Assembly: GCA_965601455.1 (NCBI GenBank)
Contig: OZ271831.1
Coordinates: 4,278,001 to 4,342,000, forward strand
Direction of reading: 5' to 3'
Length of the DNA: 64,000 nt
Source: JANQEU01 sp965601455
GTDB lineage: Bacteria; Bacteroidota; Bacteroidia; Cytophagales; Cyclobacteriaceae
The notes under the pieces are model-generated. The model ran no database searches. It saw only the letters and a program-made list of their open reading frames with translations, and was not told the DNA's origin. A program made the position numbers and the translations under genes. Positions 43,852-53,816 of this stretch are shown piece by piece; position 1 is the first letter of the stretch, and each line of letters opens with the position of its first letter.

Positions 43852-44958
43852 TCAGGCACGGAGTTCATTGAATACGTTGATATAGGCATCTGTAATATGG
43901 TCCCAATCGTATTTAATCGTAATCCCCCTTGGCGACACTTCCTTCAATTTCACTGCACGCTCAACATTTTTCTCCATCTCCTCAATAACTTGTTGTACGG
44001 AATCCGGGGATTTTTCAAAGAAAACACCGAATCTACCTCCATGTAGCATCTCCCTATTGAAGGGTGTTTCCAATGCCAAAATGCATGAGCCATAGGCCAT
44101 TGCCTTCAACATAGTCGGATTTGTACCTCCAAATTCATGACCGTGTAGGTACCCAAAGGCGTTATGATACAGTTCAGCCAATTCATCGCTATCGGTTACA
44201 TATCCTGTGAAGACTACCCGGGGATCATTACTTCCCATATCCTTCACTTTCCTGGCGTATTCGTCGACGTACGGTACATCGCCAACAATAACAAGTTTCC
44301 TGGAAGAGTTTGACTGGATGAAGCCGGAAAGAATCATGTCAGCATTGTTATCCGGAATTAGTCTGCCTATAATTAGGAAATACCCATTAGAAGTAAGATC
44401 CCATTTCTTTATCAACTCAGGATTTTTGGATTTTCTCAATGATGCACCATAGGCGATGACTGAGCTATCCACATTAAAATGCTTTAAGTATATCTTCCTC
44501 ATCTCATCGGAATCGTTGATGATACGATCGTAGTACTTTGTCGCTAACCTCGAGGCCCAATAAAAATACTTTGCCCCTAATCCCTTCCACTTTGGACGTA
44601 ACCACTCCAGGCCATCAACATTAATTGCTGTCTTTATACCAAAAATTCGAGTTAGTATTCCAAATGGACCATTAGCAGAGTTGACCACCAAGATGGCATC
44701 ATATTTACAAAATACTGCGTGGAGGAAGGCCAGAAAGGAATGAGATAACTGACTCAACACTTTGGTCTCAATCGAAGGAATGTACTTAAGCTGAATACCA
44801 TTAACAGATTTTGGTCTATTCGGAAAAAGTCCTTTGTGACAGTATACAGTTACTTTTATTTCACGTGCCACCAAACGTTCTGACAATTCCCTAACGAACG
44901 TTTCATATCCACTATATACGTATGGATAGCCTCTTGATCCAATTATTGCAATGTGCAT
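43852..44958 (-). CDS. Glycosyltransferase family 4 (DUF1972 type)
   Basis: A 368-residue GT-B enzyme. MHIAIIGSRGYPYVYSGYETF at the N-terminus and the following FVREL are typical of the DUF1972/rhamnosyltransferase-like group; the C-terminal domain carries GRLIPDNNADMILSGF and HGHEFGGTNPTMLKAMAYG with the donor-binding Glu. It would add a sugar from a nucleotide donor to the growing lipid-linked glycan. The ATG at 44958 was chosen; the TTG at 44976 lies nearer the upstream stop. Confidence 0.86.
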   Translation of the reverse strand: MHIAIIGSRGYPYVYSGYETFVRELSERLVAREIKVTVYCHKGLFPNRPKSVNGIQLKYIPSIETKVLSQLSHSFLAFLHAVFCKYDAILVVNSANGPFGILTRIFGIKTAINVDGLEWLRPKWKGLGAKYFYWASRLATKYYDRIINDSDEMRKIYLKHFNVDSSVIAYGASLRKSKNPELIKKWDLTSNGYFLIIGRLIPDNNADMILSGFIQSNSSRKLVIVGDVPYVDEYARKVKDMGSNDPRVVFTGYVTDSDELAELYHNAFGYLHGHEFGGTNPTMLKAMAYGSCILALETPFNREMLHGGRFGVFFEKSPDSVQQVIEEMEKNVERAVKLKEVSPRGITIKYDWDHITDAYINVFNELRA

Positions 44959-44978
44959 TTTCTTTTCTGGGGCCAACG

Positions 44979-46145
44979 TCAGTTAAGATATTCTGAGAAT
45001 AATTTACGCATGTTTTCAGCGTATATCCTTTCAGTAAATTCCTGATTAACACGCTCATATGCATTTGAGCCAAATTCCTTACGTGTTTCCGCACTTTCGA
45101 TAAGTACTGAAATGGTTTGCGTGAATTTATCTACATCGTTTGGGGGTGTGACTATGAATCCACTTTCGTTACTTCTAATCATTTCCACGGCACCTCCATG
45201 GCCGTTAACTACAATTGCTTTCTTAGCTAACATAGCTTCCAGCACAGTTGTCGGAAAAGGATCCGGTAATGTTGATGGGAGGACGAATACGTCAAAGGCA
45301 TTCAGATAGGATATTACCTTAGGATCAAATGGCCTGATATGAAATCGTTCAGAACCTGATATTTTTCTTGACTCTTCAACGAAATCATCCATTAACTGAT
45401 CCTGACCAGTAAAGGGACTTCCTAACGCCAGGAAATGACAGTTTGGATGTTCTGAAAGAACCTTATCTGCTACTTTCAGAAACAAATCCTGCCCTTTCCA
45501 GTGGCTGACTCTTCCAATCATTCCCACAAGAATATTCTTCTGTGTAAGTCCTAGTTCCTCCCTAACGTTGATCGCGTCCGAATCGACTTTATAATCCTCA
45601 ATATTAATCCCGTTATTGATGACAATTGATTTAGACCCAATCTCCGGGTTATCAATTTTAAGATTGTCAATAGTGGCTTCCGAAACACCAATAACCTTAT
45701 CCGCCATATTACTCAGCAACCAGGTCACCCACTTTCGAATAACGATCGGATGGACATGTATTTCTCTCACATGCCATACATGAGATATACTAAGCGTTCG
45801 GGAAACGAAAGCTCCAATGATAACTGCCGAAGTGTTACTGTAAATCATGGTCACTTTTCTTCGTTTACACATCCAAACTAACCGGAAGTATGCCAGTACT
45901 GCTGCGATGAAAAAATCAATGACTCCAAAAAAACTAAAGTACTTCCGCCTCATTACCGCGAGGCGGAATACACGAACTTCCGCACCTAGCTCCTGTAGTA
46001 CTTGCACCAAGGGCCCATCATAGGGAAGGCAAACCGTGATTTTCGAATCTTTCATGGCTCGAATGGTACGAACTAAACTCCTGTCCGCTCCATATAAATC
46101 ACTGCTTGGATGAAGGAATAATAGGTGGTTATGCGCTTTGGACAA
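44979..46145 (-). CDS. Glycosyltransferase family 4
   Basis: A 388-residue GT-B enzyme. The N-terminal acceptor domain has LFLHPSSDLYGADRSL; the C-terminal domain has MIGRVSHWKGQDLFLKV and the conserved PDPFPTTVLEAMLAKKAIV with the ExxxxxxxE-type pair. The TTG start lies directly after the acyltransferase stop, so it is co-transcribed. The donor sugar cannot be inferred. Confidence 0.88.
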   Translation of the reverse strand: MSKAHNHLLFLHPSSDLYGADRSLVRTIRAMKDSKITVCLPYDGPLVQVLQELGAEVRVFRLAVMRRKYFSFFGVIDFFIAAVLAYFRLVWMCKRRKVTMIYSNTSAVIIGAFVSRTLSISHVWHVREIHVHPIVIRKWVTWLLSNMADKVIGVSEATIDNLKIDNPEIGSKSIVINNGINIEDYKVDSDAINVREELGLTQKNILVGMIGRVSHWKGQDLFLKVADKVLSEHPNCHFLALGSPFTGQDQLMDDFVEESRKISGSERFHIRPFDPKVISYLNAFDVFVLPSTLPDPFPTTVLEAMLAKKAIVVNGHGGAVEMIRSNESGFIVTPPNDVDKFTQTISVLIESAETRKEFGSNAYERVNQEFTERIYAENMRKLFSEYLN

Positions 46146-46838
46146 CTACTTTCGGCTTTTGATTACTTTGGCAGGGTTTCCAGCTACCATGGAATACGCC
46201 GGTACATCTTTTGTTACAACACTTCCGGCTGCAACCACTGATCCCTCACCTATTGTTACACCCGCAAGGATAATGCTTTGAGAGGCAATCCAGCAATCAT
46301 CTTCAATTATTATTGGCTTCCGCTGAACCCCTTGATCCTTCATTGGTACGTTGCTGTCAGAGTAATTATGGTTTTCGGCAAAAAGACTTACCCGCGGCGA
46401 CATCATCACATTATGACCAATTTCAATCCATCCCGAACATCCAATGTAGCAGAATGGGCCAATATTTGAATTATTACCTACTTTAAGACCTTCGCCGATA
46501 TTACCGCCGTATTGATTTGTCGGCCGTATTAGTGCAAACTTTCCAATAGTAACATTATCCCCGAAGGATATACCTTTAATTGATAGTCCATTTAGCTCAG
46601 CGTGGTCATCAATGAGGAAATTACGCCCCGCCGTCACGTAGGACATATTGAAGCATTTTGTGCTTTTACCAACCATGATTAACCCGTTTGATTGTTTTAA
46701 CCAAAGCTTGAGCCACAAACCTCGAAATACCTTTGGAATTAACATGAAAAGGGAAATAAATATATCCTTTCGCTTCCAATGATCCCCGTAGCGACCTTTG
46801 GAATCCATGCCAATAGTTTTAAAAAGCCTTGATATCAT
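46146..46838 (-). CDS. Left-handed beta-helix (hexapeptide) acyltransferase
   Basis: A 230-residue protein with an amphipathic N-terminal stretch and many hexapeptide repeats such as ISFGDNVTIG, LKVGNNSNIG and IIIEDDCWIASQ. The conserved AENHNYSD carries the catalytic-type His, and MVAGNPAKVIKSRK ends it, as in WbbJ/maltose-acetyltransferase-like enzymes. It probably O-acetylates a sugar of this polysaccharide. It overlaps the upstream glycosyltransferase by 20 bases. Confidence 0.87.
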   Translation of the reverse strand: MISRLFKTIGMDSKGRYGDHWKRKDIFISLFMLIPKVFRGLWLKLWLKQSNGLIMVGKSTKCFNMSYVTAGRNFLIDDHAELNGLSIKGISFGDNVTIGKFALIRPTNQYGGNIGEGLKVGNNSNIGPFCYIGCSGWIEIGHNVMMSPRVSLFAENHNYSDSNVPMKDQGVQRKPIIIEDDCWIASQSIILAGVTIGEGSVVAAGSVVTKDVPAYSMVAGNPAKVIKSRK

Positions 46839-47922
46839 CGCTAATGATTTCTACCAATTTCCTGGCTGTTCTAGACCAATTGAAATGTTTTAATCGGTCA
46901 TTCCCATTCTCAACCAATTGCAATCTTACGGAATCTTCCTTCAATACTTCCTCAATTACCCGTGCAATATCTTCCGGTTCCTTCGGGTCAAAATACACAC
47001 CCTTATCACCAATGACTTCCGGGAGTGCCGAACTCCTGGCTGCAACAACAGGCACTCGATATTGAAATGCCTCCAAAACTGGAATCCCAAAACCTTCATA
47101 CGTACTTGGAAATACAAAAAGAGAAGCATTCTTAAAAAGAGAGACGAGTTCAGAATCGCTTACATGCCCAGGCAGAATCACTTTTTGCTTTAACCCTAGT
47201 TCTTCAATTACTGCTTCGATATTTGGAAAATCATCTATTCCGGATTTCGATATTTGCTGTCCAGCGATTACAAGAGGCAGATTAGTCCGAACTTTTGAAT
47301 AACCCTTTATGAGATTCGGTAGGTTCTTTCGCTTCTCAAGAACTCCCACGAAGAAGAGATAATTTCCTTGCTTTATTTTAAGCTTCTCAAGTATTCCAGG
47401 CTGTTCATCTATTCCTCTCCGTCTCGGACCATTGTGAAGCACAGTTATTTTTTCCTTGGAAAATCTAAGGCGTTTCCCAAGCTCACCTTTAGTAAATTCT
47501 GAAACGGTAAATATTCTCTTCGCCCTTCTTGCCCCTTTAATTGAAAAGAAAGAGAAGTACTTTAGCCACCATTTATTATAATGCTTTGGATACAACCAAA
47601 AATTGATCCCATGGAAAATTGGATATGTTTTCACTCCAAATGCCATAATGGGAACCATGTAGTCGTTACATATTAATGCATCGGCATTTGCCTTTTTTGC
47701 TTTAATCGGTAGTTGCACCTGTTTCCAGATGAAGAACCTAATATGCTCAATACTCTTTGCAAGCTTAGTTGAGGGTGGCTGGAGATGACCGGGTTGTATT
47801 CGGATGATTTCGATATCATTCATGGTCTCTAATTCTGCGAGCAACTCAACTAAAACAGTCTTGATCCCCGTTTTGGATAGGAACAGATCTCTCGTATCGA
47901 AAGCAATCCTCAATTTAGGCAT
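46819..47922 (-). CDS. Glycosyltransferase family 4
   Basis: A 367-residue GT-B enzyme starting MPKLRIAFDTRDLFLSKTGI, with FHGINFWLYP and FTVSEFTKGEL in the middle. FVGVLEKRKNLPNLIKGY and the donor-binding FPSTYEGFGIPVLEAF follow. It resembles mannosyltransferase-type GT4 enzymes. The ATG at 47922 overlaps the polymerase stop by 8 bases. Confidence 0.88.
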   Translation of the reverse strand: MPKLRIAFDTRDLFLSKTGIKTVLVELLAELETMNDIEIIRIQPGHLQPPSTKLAKSIEHIRFFIWKQVQLPIKAKKANADALICNDYMVPIMAFGVKTYPIFHGINFWLYPKHYNKWWLKYFSFFSIKGARRAKRIFTVSEFTKGELGKRLRFSKEKITVLHNGPRRRGIDEQPGILEKLKIKQGNYLFFVGVLEKRKNLPNLIKGYSKVRTNLPLVIAGQQISKSGIDDFPNIEAVIEELGLKQKVILPGHVSDSELVSLFKNASLFVFPSTYEGFGIPVLEAFQYRVPVVAARSSALPEVIGDKGVYFDPKEPEDIARVIEEVLKEDSVRLQLVENGNDRLKHFNWSRTARKLVEIISDDIKAF

Positions 47923-49324
47923 CAGCAATAATTGTCTTTGACTTGATCCTTACCAGTCCATTGTACGTTTGAATGGAATAACCAATCATCCACCATGTCA
48001 CTAAAGAAAGGTAAATGTAGCCCTCTGCATTTGCTGTGAACAAAGGGAGTAAAAAAGCAAAACGAACTGTGGTGGCGATAAAGGGTATGACTTTATCTTG
48101 AACTCTTGGGGTGAGTCTAAAGGCCAAAAATGAATATCTGATAGATTGAAAGAGTAAACCGATATAAAGAAACATCCCCAATACTCCCATTTGGACTCCA
48201 AATACCAGATACTGATTCTCCCCGCCAACCCGTACTTCTTCGGAAACACCACCCACATTCCCACTTGTCGCTAACCCTATCCCTTGCGGACTGCTCACGA
48301 TACTTTCAACAGCTTCCAACCAATCCAGAAGGTGACCGATACTCGACGGATTCTGGAATGTGATAGTATCTATTACAAAATACCTCACTTCATCATCCGC
48401 GAAATAAGCAATGTAAATCACAATCGCCAGGAAATACATTGCTCCCAGGGCCAATATTCCGTAGTATCGGAGCATGAGACTGGCAATGAAGATTAACAGA
48501 AAGAATGCAACAAAGGAGGACCTGGAAAATGCTAGGTAAACGCAACCAATGGAAAAAATAATCGCCAAAAAATATACAACCTGGTTGGTCTTATGGGGCG
48601 TGGTTAAAAACAGAATGAAAGACGTGGCTATACCAAGTAACATCGCCGAGGAAAACTCAAGCGGGTTCGCAAAGAACGAGGCAAAACGTTTTTGGCCATT
48701 GGCAGTCTCAAAAGTCCAGGATAATCCGTAATTACCTTTTGGATCAATTTCGTTAATATCAAAGTTATACTTGGTGAATCCAATTAGCGATTGAAGGTGA
48801 ATATTAAAGTTTTTCTCAAGAAGGGAAACAGAGAATGCCACGATTGAAATTGCCACGATAATATTCAGAACCGGCAATAATCTTTTAAAAGTAAGTGTAG
48901 AATTCCTACCCAAAAAGTAGGCAAATCCCATAAAGTAAATATTCTTCAGATAGATTAGCTTGTTCAATAAAGCTACAGGTCCAATGGGTGCAACGGCAAA
49001 GAATGTAGCTAAGAGTAAGAAGGCGATAAACCAGAGGTCTACTTGTTGAATGCGAAAGGAAGTACTAAGAATATCCTTTCGATAGTAGAAAAAAACCACG
49101 ATGGAAATTAGCACCAAAAGATCTTTGCTATACCGGATTATCATGACTGCCAGGGGTGAACCGGTATACTGGTAGGTGATGATCATCAACGTATTATAAA
49201 CAGGCAGAAAGAGTACAAAGAAGATCAAAAGATAGTCTTCTTTACCGTCAATAATCACCTTCCGAGCTATGAAAGCAAAGAGCCCGATAAAGGCCACAAA
49301 CAGTATGATAAACAGAGCAATCAT
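47915..49324 (-). CDS. Wzy/O-antigen ligase-type membrane protein
   Basis: A 469-residue protein with about 11-12 hydrophobic segments and the large periplasmic loop typical of the O-antigen polymerase/ligase superfamily. The loop includes RFASFFANPLEFSSAMLLGI, and IVSSPQGIGLATSGNVGG resembles the Wzy_C region with GxGxG-like glycine. It is likely the repeat-unit polymerase of this cluster; assignment between Wzy and WaaL is not possible by eye. A second such protein is at 55987. Confidence 0.78.
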   Translation of the reverse strand: MIALFIILFVAFIGLFAFIARKVIIDGKEDYLLIFFVLFLPVYNTLMIITYQYTGSPLAVMIIRYSKDLLVLISIVVFFYYRKDILSTSFRIQQVDLWFIAFLLLATFFAVAPIGPVALLNKLIYLKNIYFMGFAYFLGRNSTLTFKRLLPVLNIIVAISIVAFSVSLLEKNFNIHLQSLIGFTKYNFDINEIDPKGNYGLSWTFETANGQKRFASFFANPLEFSSAMLLGIATSFILFLTTPHKTNQVVYFLAIIFSIGCVYLAFSRSSFVAFFLLIFIASLMLRYYGILALGAMYFLAIVIYIAYFADDEVRYFVIDTITFQNPSSIGHLLDWLEAVESIVSSPQGIGLATSGNVGGVSEEVRVGGENQYLVFGVQMGVLGMFLYIGLLFQSIRYSFLAFRLTPRVQDKVIPFIATTVRFAFLLPLFTANAEGYIYLSLVTWWMIGYSIQTYNGLVRIKSKTIIADA

Positions 49325-50250
49325 AATGCGGGAGGCGGTCCGGATACTCCTTTTAAACCGTGAAGAAACCCTAGTAAACTGAATTTCAATTTTGTAAAAC
49401 GGAGTCGCGTTAAAAAGTAAAGCGAATACCCACTAATCTTAAAAATTTGGTACGCCCAAGCTCCTAATTTTTGCATCCCTTTCGCATGTTCTTTAACTAG
49501 AAAAATGTGATTGCGAATATTGAGGTAATGAGCAACCGGACTTACTGACCCTTCAGTGGTATTCACTCTGATTGAGCCCCCGCCTTCATGATAGAGAATA
49601 GAACTACATTCAACTCCTAATTTATAGCCAGCTTCGGTAAAACGTAGGGACCAATCCACATCTTCCACGTATGCAAAATATTTGTCATTCAAAAGACCAA
49701 CTTCCCTTAATGTTGCCGCAGATGTAAGTATGCAACAACCGGTCAACCAATCGGCGCTGAGTGTTGAACTATGATAAGCAGGTATCTCCTGGTTCTTCCA
49801 CCGAACTGTGTTGATCCAGGCATACTTATTGATGATTCCACCAGCATTCCACACCTTCCTAGAATCTTTATCTGTGAGGATTAAAGGTTGTAAAGCTCCC
49901 CATGATCCCGACTGAAATTCCTTAACTAGTTTGGTTGTTGCCCCGGATTCCACCTGTGAATCATTATTGATAATCATAACCAAGGAGAAGCCATGGTCCA
50001 AAGCGTACTGTATACCAGCGTTATTTCCACCTGCAAAGCCTCTGTTTTCAGGTAACTGAAGCACAGTCACATCCGGAAATTTGTTTTTTAGTATATCACC
50101 CTCTCCGTTTTTACTTCCGTTGTCGACAACAATGATCGATTGTTCTGGACAAGGTTCTTCTTTGAGGGATTTTATACATCTTTCTGTTAGTTTTAGCCCG
50201 TTCCAGTTAATGGTCACGATGGCTACACGTGAAGGTGACTCCGCATTCAT
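49321..50250 (-). CDS. Glycosyltransferase family 2 (rhamnosyltransferase-like)
   Basis: A 309-residue GT-A enzyme. It opens VAIVTINWNGLKLTERCIKS, then IIVVDNGSKNGEG and NRGFAGGNNAG, and the metal-binding DxD equivalent NNDSQ. Later come DWLTGCCIL and YVEDVDWSLR, typical of WbbL/rhamnosyl-type GT2. It overlaps the polymerase gene by 4 bases and the Wzz gene by 1. Confidence 0.88.
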   Translation of the reverse strand: MNAESPSRVAIVTINWNGLKLTERCIKSLKEEPCPEQSIIVVDNGSKNGEGDILKNKFPDVTVLQLPENRGFAGGNNAGIQYALDHGFSLVMIINNDSQVESGATTKLVKEFQSGSWGALQPLILTDKDSRKVWNAGGIINKYAWINTVRWKNQEIPAYHSSTLSADWLTGCCILTSAATLREVGLLNDKYFAYVEDVDWSLRFTEAGYKLGVECSSILYHEGGGSIRVNTTEGSVSPVAHYLNIRNHIFLVKEHAKGMQKLGAWAYQIFKISGYSLYFLTRLRFTKLKFSLLGFLHGLKGVSGPPPAL

Positions 50251-51311
50251 CAGTTCTCCATTGCGGACTCATAGACCTGACGTAAAGTGAAAAAAGCTAC
50301 CATGAGAAATCCGCCAAGAAAGATGCTGATAACAAGTAGTGGCAACTTTTTGTATTTGTCGCTTTTCAGAGGAAGGATCGGTTCGTCAATCACCTGAATC
50401 AGGGGCATAGCATTACGATGATTGATCTCCGCCAATTCTAAATTCTTCAAGATCTCTTTGTAAACAGCACCAGAAGTCTCTATATCCAATTGAAGCTGAC
50501 GATATTCAACCCCTGTACTCCCCATTAGTGGATTAACATCCGGATTTTGGGCTGCTTTGCGCATTAGATTGTCCAGTGTGGTCTTGACACTATCAGCCTG
50601 AGTTTGAAGTACTCTAAGATTCTCACCAGTTTTTTTTGTTTTTGTGAGCAAGTAAAATGCGTTTACATTCTCAACCAATATTTCATTGAAATACTTGGCA
50701 AACATTCTATCCTTATGACTAATAGAAACATTCAAAATCGATAGCTTCCTATTCAGCTTATCTACAGCCATATTTTCATCCCGAAAATCTTCTATAATCT
50801 CCAGTGCGATACTATCATGAGAAACTGTAAAATTCTCCCTGGGAATTTCGAATGATATTCCTTCCAGGTCTTCATCCTCGGCCCAGCTCTGATCAAACTT
50901 TTTAAACCTAGCCAAGCGCGTGATCAAACGTTCTGTGACTCCTTCGATCGTTGGCTGGGCGTAAAAGGTTTCCATCAACATCTTATCAGATCGATAGAGC
51001 TCGACAATATTATCCGTACGAAAAATGATACTGCTTTCCGATCCTCCACCCAGATCCACATCTCCCAAACCGGCGATGGACGATAGTTCACCTAATTCAG
51101 AAGAACCACCTACCTCCAGAACAAACGTAGTTTGCGCTGTGTAGACTGGATCCCGAAGCAAGTGATACAGAAAAAATGAAAGGGAAATTACCAATCCACC
51201 AATTCCGATAGGTATCCATTTTGAGATAAGGTACTTAACCCACGAAATTAATTTTTCGATAACATCACGAAATGATATTCGGTCCTGGATGATATATCGA
51301 TTCTCGTCCAT
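50250..51311 (-). CDS. Wzz-type chain-length/export protein (no kinase domain)
   Basis: A 353-residue inner-membrane protein. The cytosolic start is followed by a first membrane segment (about 33-52), a large periplasmic coiled-coil domain with the DPVYTAQTTFVLE motif after it, and a second segment (about 324-345) preceded by a Pro-rich DEPILPLKSDKYKKLP. This is the PCP/Wzz layout. The C-terminal tyrosine-kinase domain seen in Wzc is missing, and no separate kinase is in the window. It shares a base with the Wza gene. Confidence 0.86.
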   Translation of the reverse strand: MDENRYIIQDRISFRDVIEKLISWVKYLISKWIPIGIGGLVISLSFFLYHLLRDPVYTAQTTFVLEVGGSSELGELSSIAGLGDVDLGGGSESSIIFRTDNIVELYRSDKMLMETFYAQPTIEGVTERLITRLARFKKFDQSWAEDEDLEGISFEIPRENFTVSHDSIALEIIEDFRDENMAVDKLNRKLSILNVSISHKDRMFAKYFNEILVENVNAFYLLTKTKKTGENLRVLQTQADSVKTTLDNLMRKAAQNPDVNPLMGSTGVEYRQLQLDIETSGAVYKEILKNLELAEINHRNAMPLIQVIDEPILPLKSDKYKKLPLLVISIFLGGFLMVAFFTLRQVYESAMEN

Positions 51312-53794
51312 TAATTTCCCTGGGCGGTGTTATATATCTGAGTTACGATAAGTGCCAATGTTCCAAGACCAGTAGTAAGCCCAATTAAATCTGATGGCGC
51401 TAATGGTATTCTTATTGGTTTCACAGGAACAATTACCTCTGCACCTGGTGCTACTTTTGGGTATGACCTAAGAAATAGAAAACTTCTAGTTTTGGCCACC
51501 TCTCCGTTTGCATATACTACATATGCACTGTTTTTCTTGGCTCTTGTATCAAATCCTCCAGCCTTACCAATGAAGTATTTTAGAGAACGATCCGGTTCGA
51601 ATCGGACTGTATTCGGAAATAATACTCTGCCCCTAACTCTCACGGTTGTTAGTTGCTTCGGAATATTGATTATATCGCCATGTTCGAGTATCAAATCCTC
51701 CGGTGAATTTGGCTGACTAAGAATCTGACTAAAGTCAAGTGCTATGGACTCTGACTCCTTAATTTTAATATCAGATAAGAAAGGATTTTTTGCTGCCAGT
51801 TCGCTCAAGCGTTCCTTTTTTGCCTTGGTAGCCATATTTGAATTACTAAACTGTAAATCCTGAAGGCTCTCCAACTCATCAATCACCTCGCTAATGAATA
51901 CTTTGTCAGATTCGCTGATAGTAGCGGTGTCAAGATTGGAAATGACAGACATTAAGTCCTTTTCCAATGTCTCAATGGTTTGCTCTGAGGTAAAAAACTC
52001 GGTCTTGCGGATTAGGGTTGCACCCTCAGGATATGCCTGAGATCTTAGACTCCCGGCACGACTTACCAAGCTGGATATTCTCTCGTTTTCTTTTTGGAGA
52101 GTATACGACCCTGGATACATTACCTGTCCAGTAATCGTCACCGTACGTTCCTCAAAAAAGTTTGGATTTCTCCGCACCACTACGTGATCAAACGGCTTAA
52201 GAACGACCGGATCCGATTGATTTACTGAAGCCAGTATGATTTCAGATTGGTTATCTGCGGACTGATTCTCAGGTCTTCTTGATATTTCAATTTTATCAAG
52301 TTGAGCAGATTGACGCGTACCATTAGCCAGTATGAGCATATCATCAAGTGTCATGTTATCTGAATAACGATATACTCCTGGTGCATTTACCTCTCCAGAT
52401 ATCCTGATATATTGCTCTTCTACCGTATCATAAATACTCAGAATTATCACTACATCTTCGGGTTGAAGAGAAAGACCATCTTGACCTAAGGACCTTAGAT
52501 CAAATGACGTAGTTGAAGTACCCAGGGTTTTGGTGTTCCTTACTAATAGAGCTCGGTCCAGATAGGCATCTCCTTTCAGTCCATCTGCCAATTCAATAAG
52601 GTCACCGACAAGCATTCCTTCGGAGTAGGCAAAAGCACCTGGTCGGAAAACTGCACCTCTAATCTGAACACGATTGACATAACGATCAAGAATCTTACCT
52701 ACTCTATAGCTGTCTCCTGCTTTCGCCTCGAAGATCTCAAATTGATTAGAAAACAAGTTACTAATCACTTTCTCCCCCTTAGATACCCTGACAACATTGA
52801 TCTTATCCTTAAAGGCAAACTCGGTAAATCCCCCAGCGTAGTTAAGGAGATCCCTGAAAGTCTCCTCATCTTTCAACTCATAAATCCCTGGTCGCTTAAT
52901 CTCACCTTTCAACTCCACACGGTTGAGATATGGACCAACCATAATTACGTCATCGTTTTGTAGACGGACATTATTTCTTGTTTCCCCTTTTACCAAAAAG
53001 TCATAAAAATCCAGGCTCGCGATTAGTTTGCTTTTCCTGTAAATCCTAATGTCTCTTAGGGTACCCAACTCATTGGGTCCGCCAGCTACATAAATGGCGT
53101 TGAAAACAGTGGATAATCCATTAACTGAATACGTACCTGGCATTCTCAATTCTCCTACCAGATTTACTTTGATTGTTCTGACCTTGGTTACCGATAAGTC
53201 TAGAAACGTACTTGGATTACCAGAAGAAAGATCACGATAAATCGTCGATAGTCTGGACTTCACTCTCCTCTCCGCCTGCTTCAAAGTCAAGCCTGACAGG
53301 GAAACAGGACCAATATTTGGGAGACGTAGGTTCCCATTTAGATCTACTGACATTGTCATACTTTTTTCGGATGCCCCATAGATGTCAATGGTTAATTGAT
53401 CTGAGGGTCCAATGACATAATCTTCCGGAACCGGTATCAGGAGATTTGTTTCAAAACTCAGATTTCTAGTGCTCGGATTGAAAAGATTATAGCCAAAGAA
53501 TCGACTGGAGTCAAAGCCATTATGATATATGTCCAATGGGATAGGACTTTTTACTTTTTGCTTATCTTTTTTTTCCTCTTCCTGAACCGGTGCCGTAGGT
53601 GTAGGTAAGTAACCCTGGGATCTCGCCATATTGAGCAGGTCTTCATCTGAATAACCCATTGCCCGGGCCTGTTGTAATAGTTTCTGACGTTCCTGTGACG
53701 ACATAGAACTGATATCCCCAGGTACCTGAGCAAATGCAGTAGCACACCCAACGAGTAAGAATGCGAAAAAAACAGCTTTCAATGACTTTATCAT
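51311..53794 (-). CDS. wza: Wza-type polysaccharide export protein with six SLBB domains
   Basis: An 827-residue outer-membrane export protein, over twice the size of E. coli Wza. A signal peptide (MIKSLKAVFFAFLLVGC, then ATAFAQ) is followed by an SLxD-like helical segment and a poly-export domain (YVIGPSDQLTIDIYG). Six SLBB repeats have cores VNLVGELRMPGTY, VELKGEIKRPGIY, VQIRGAVFRPGAF, IRISGEVNAPGVY, VTITGQVMYPGSY and VRVRGRVLFPN. I start it at the ATG at 53794 because a -7 element lies inside the longer frame from 53836. It pairs with the Wzz gene by a one-base overlap. Confidence 0.9.
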   Translation of the reverse strand: MIKSLKAVFFAFLLVGCATAFAQVPGDISSMSSQERQKLLQQARAMGYSDEDLLNMARSQGYLPTPTAPVQEEEKKDKQKVKSPIPLDIYHNGFDSSRFFGYNLFNPSTRNLSFETNLLIPVPEDYVIGPSDQLTIDIYGASEKSMTMSVDLNGNLRLPNIGPVSLSGLTLKQAERRVKSRLSTIYRDLSSGNPSTFLDLSVTKVRTIKVNLVGELRMPGTYSVNGLSTVFNAIYVAGGPNELGTLRDIRIYRKSKLIASLDFYDFLVKGETRNNVRLQNDDVIMVGPYLNRVELKGEIKRPGIYELKDEETFRDLLNYAGGFTEFAFKDKINVVRVSKGEKVISNLFSNQFEIFEAKAGDSYRVGKILDRYVNRVQIRGAVFRPGAFAYSEGMLVGDLIELADGLKGDAYLDRALLVRNTKTLGTSTTSFDLRSLGQDGLSLQPEDVVIILSIYDTVEEQYIRISGEVNAPGVYRYSDNMTLDDMLILANGTRQSAQLDKIEISRRPENQSADNQSEIILASVNQSDPVVLKPFDHVVVRRNPNFFEERTVTITGQVMYPGSYTLQKENERISSLVSRAGSLRSQAYPEGATLIRKTEFFTSEQTIETLEKDLMSVISNLDTATISESDKVFISEVIDELESLQDLQFSNSNMATKAKKERLSELAAKNPFLSDIKIKESESIALDFSQILSQPNSPEDLILEHGDIINIPKQLTTVRVRGRVLFPNTVRFEPDRSLKYFIGKAGGFDTRAKKNSAYVVYANGEVAKTRSFLFLRSYPKVAPGAEVIVPVKPIRIPLAPSDLIGLTTGLGTLALIVTQIYNTAQGN

Positions 53795-53816
53795 ATACAA
53801 CCCTGGTACGGAAGCC

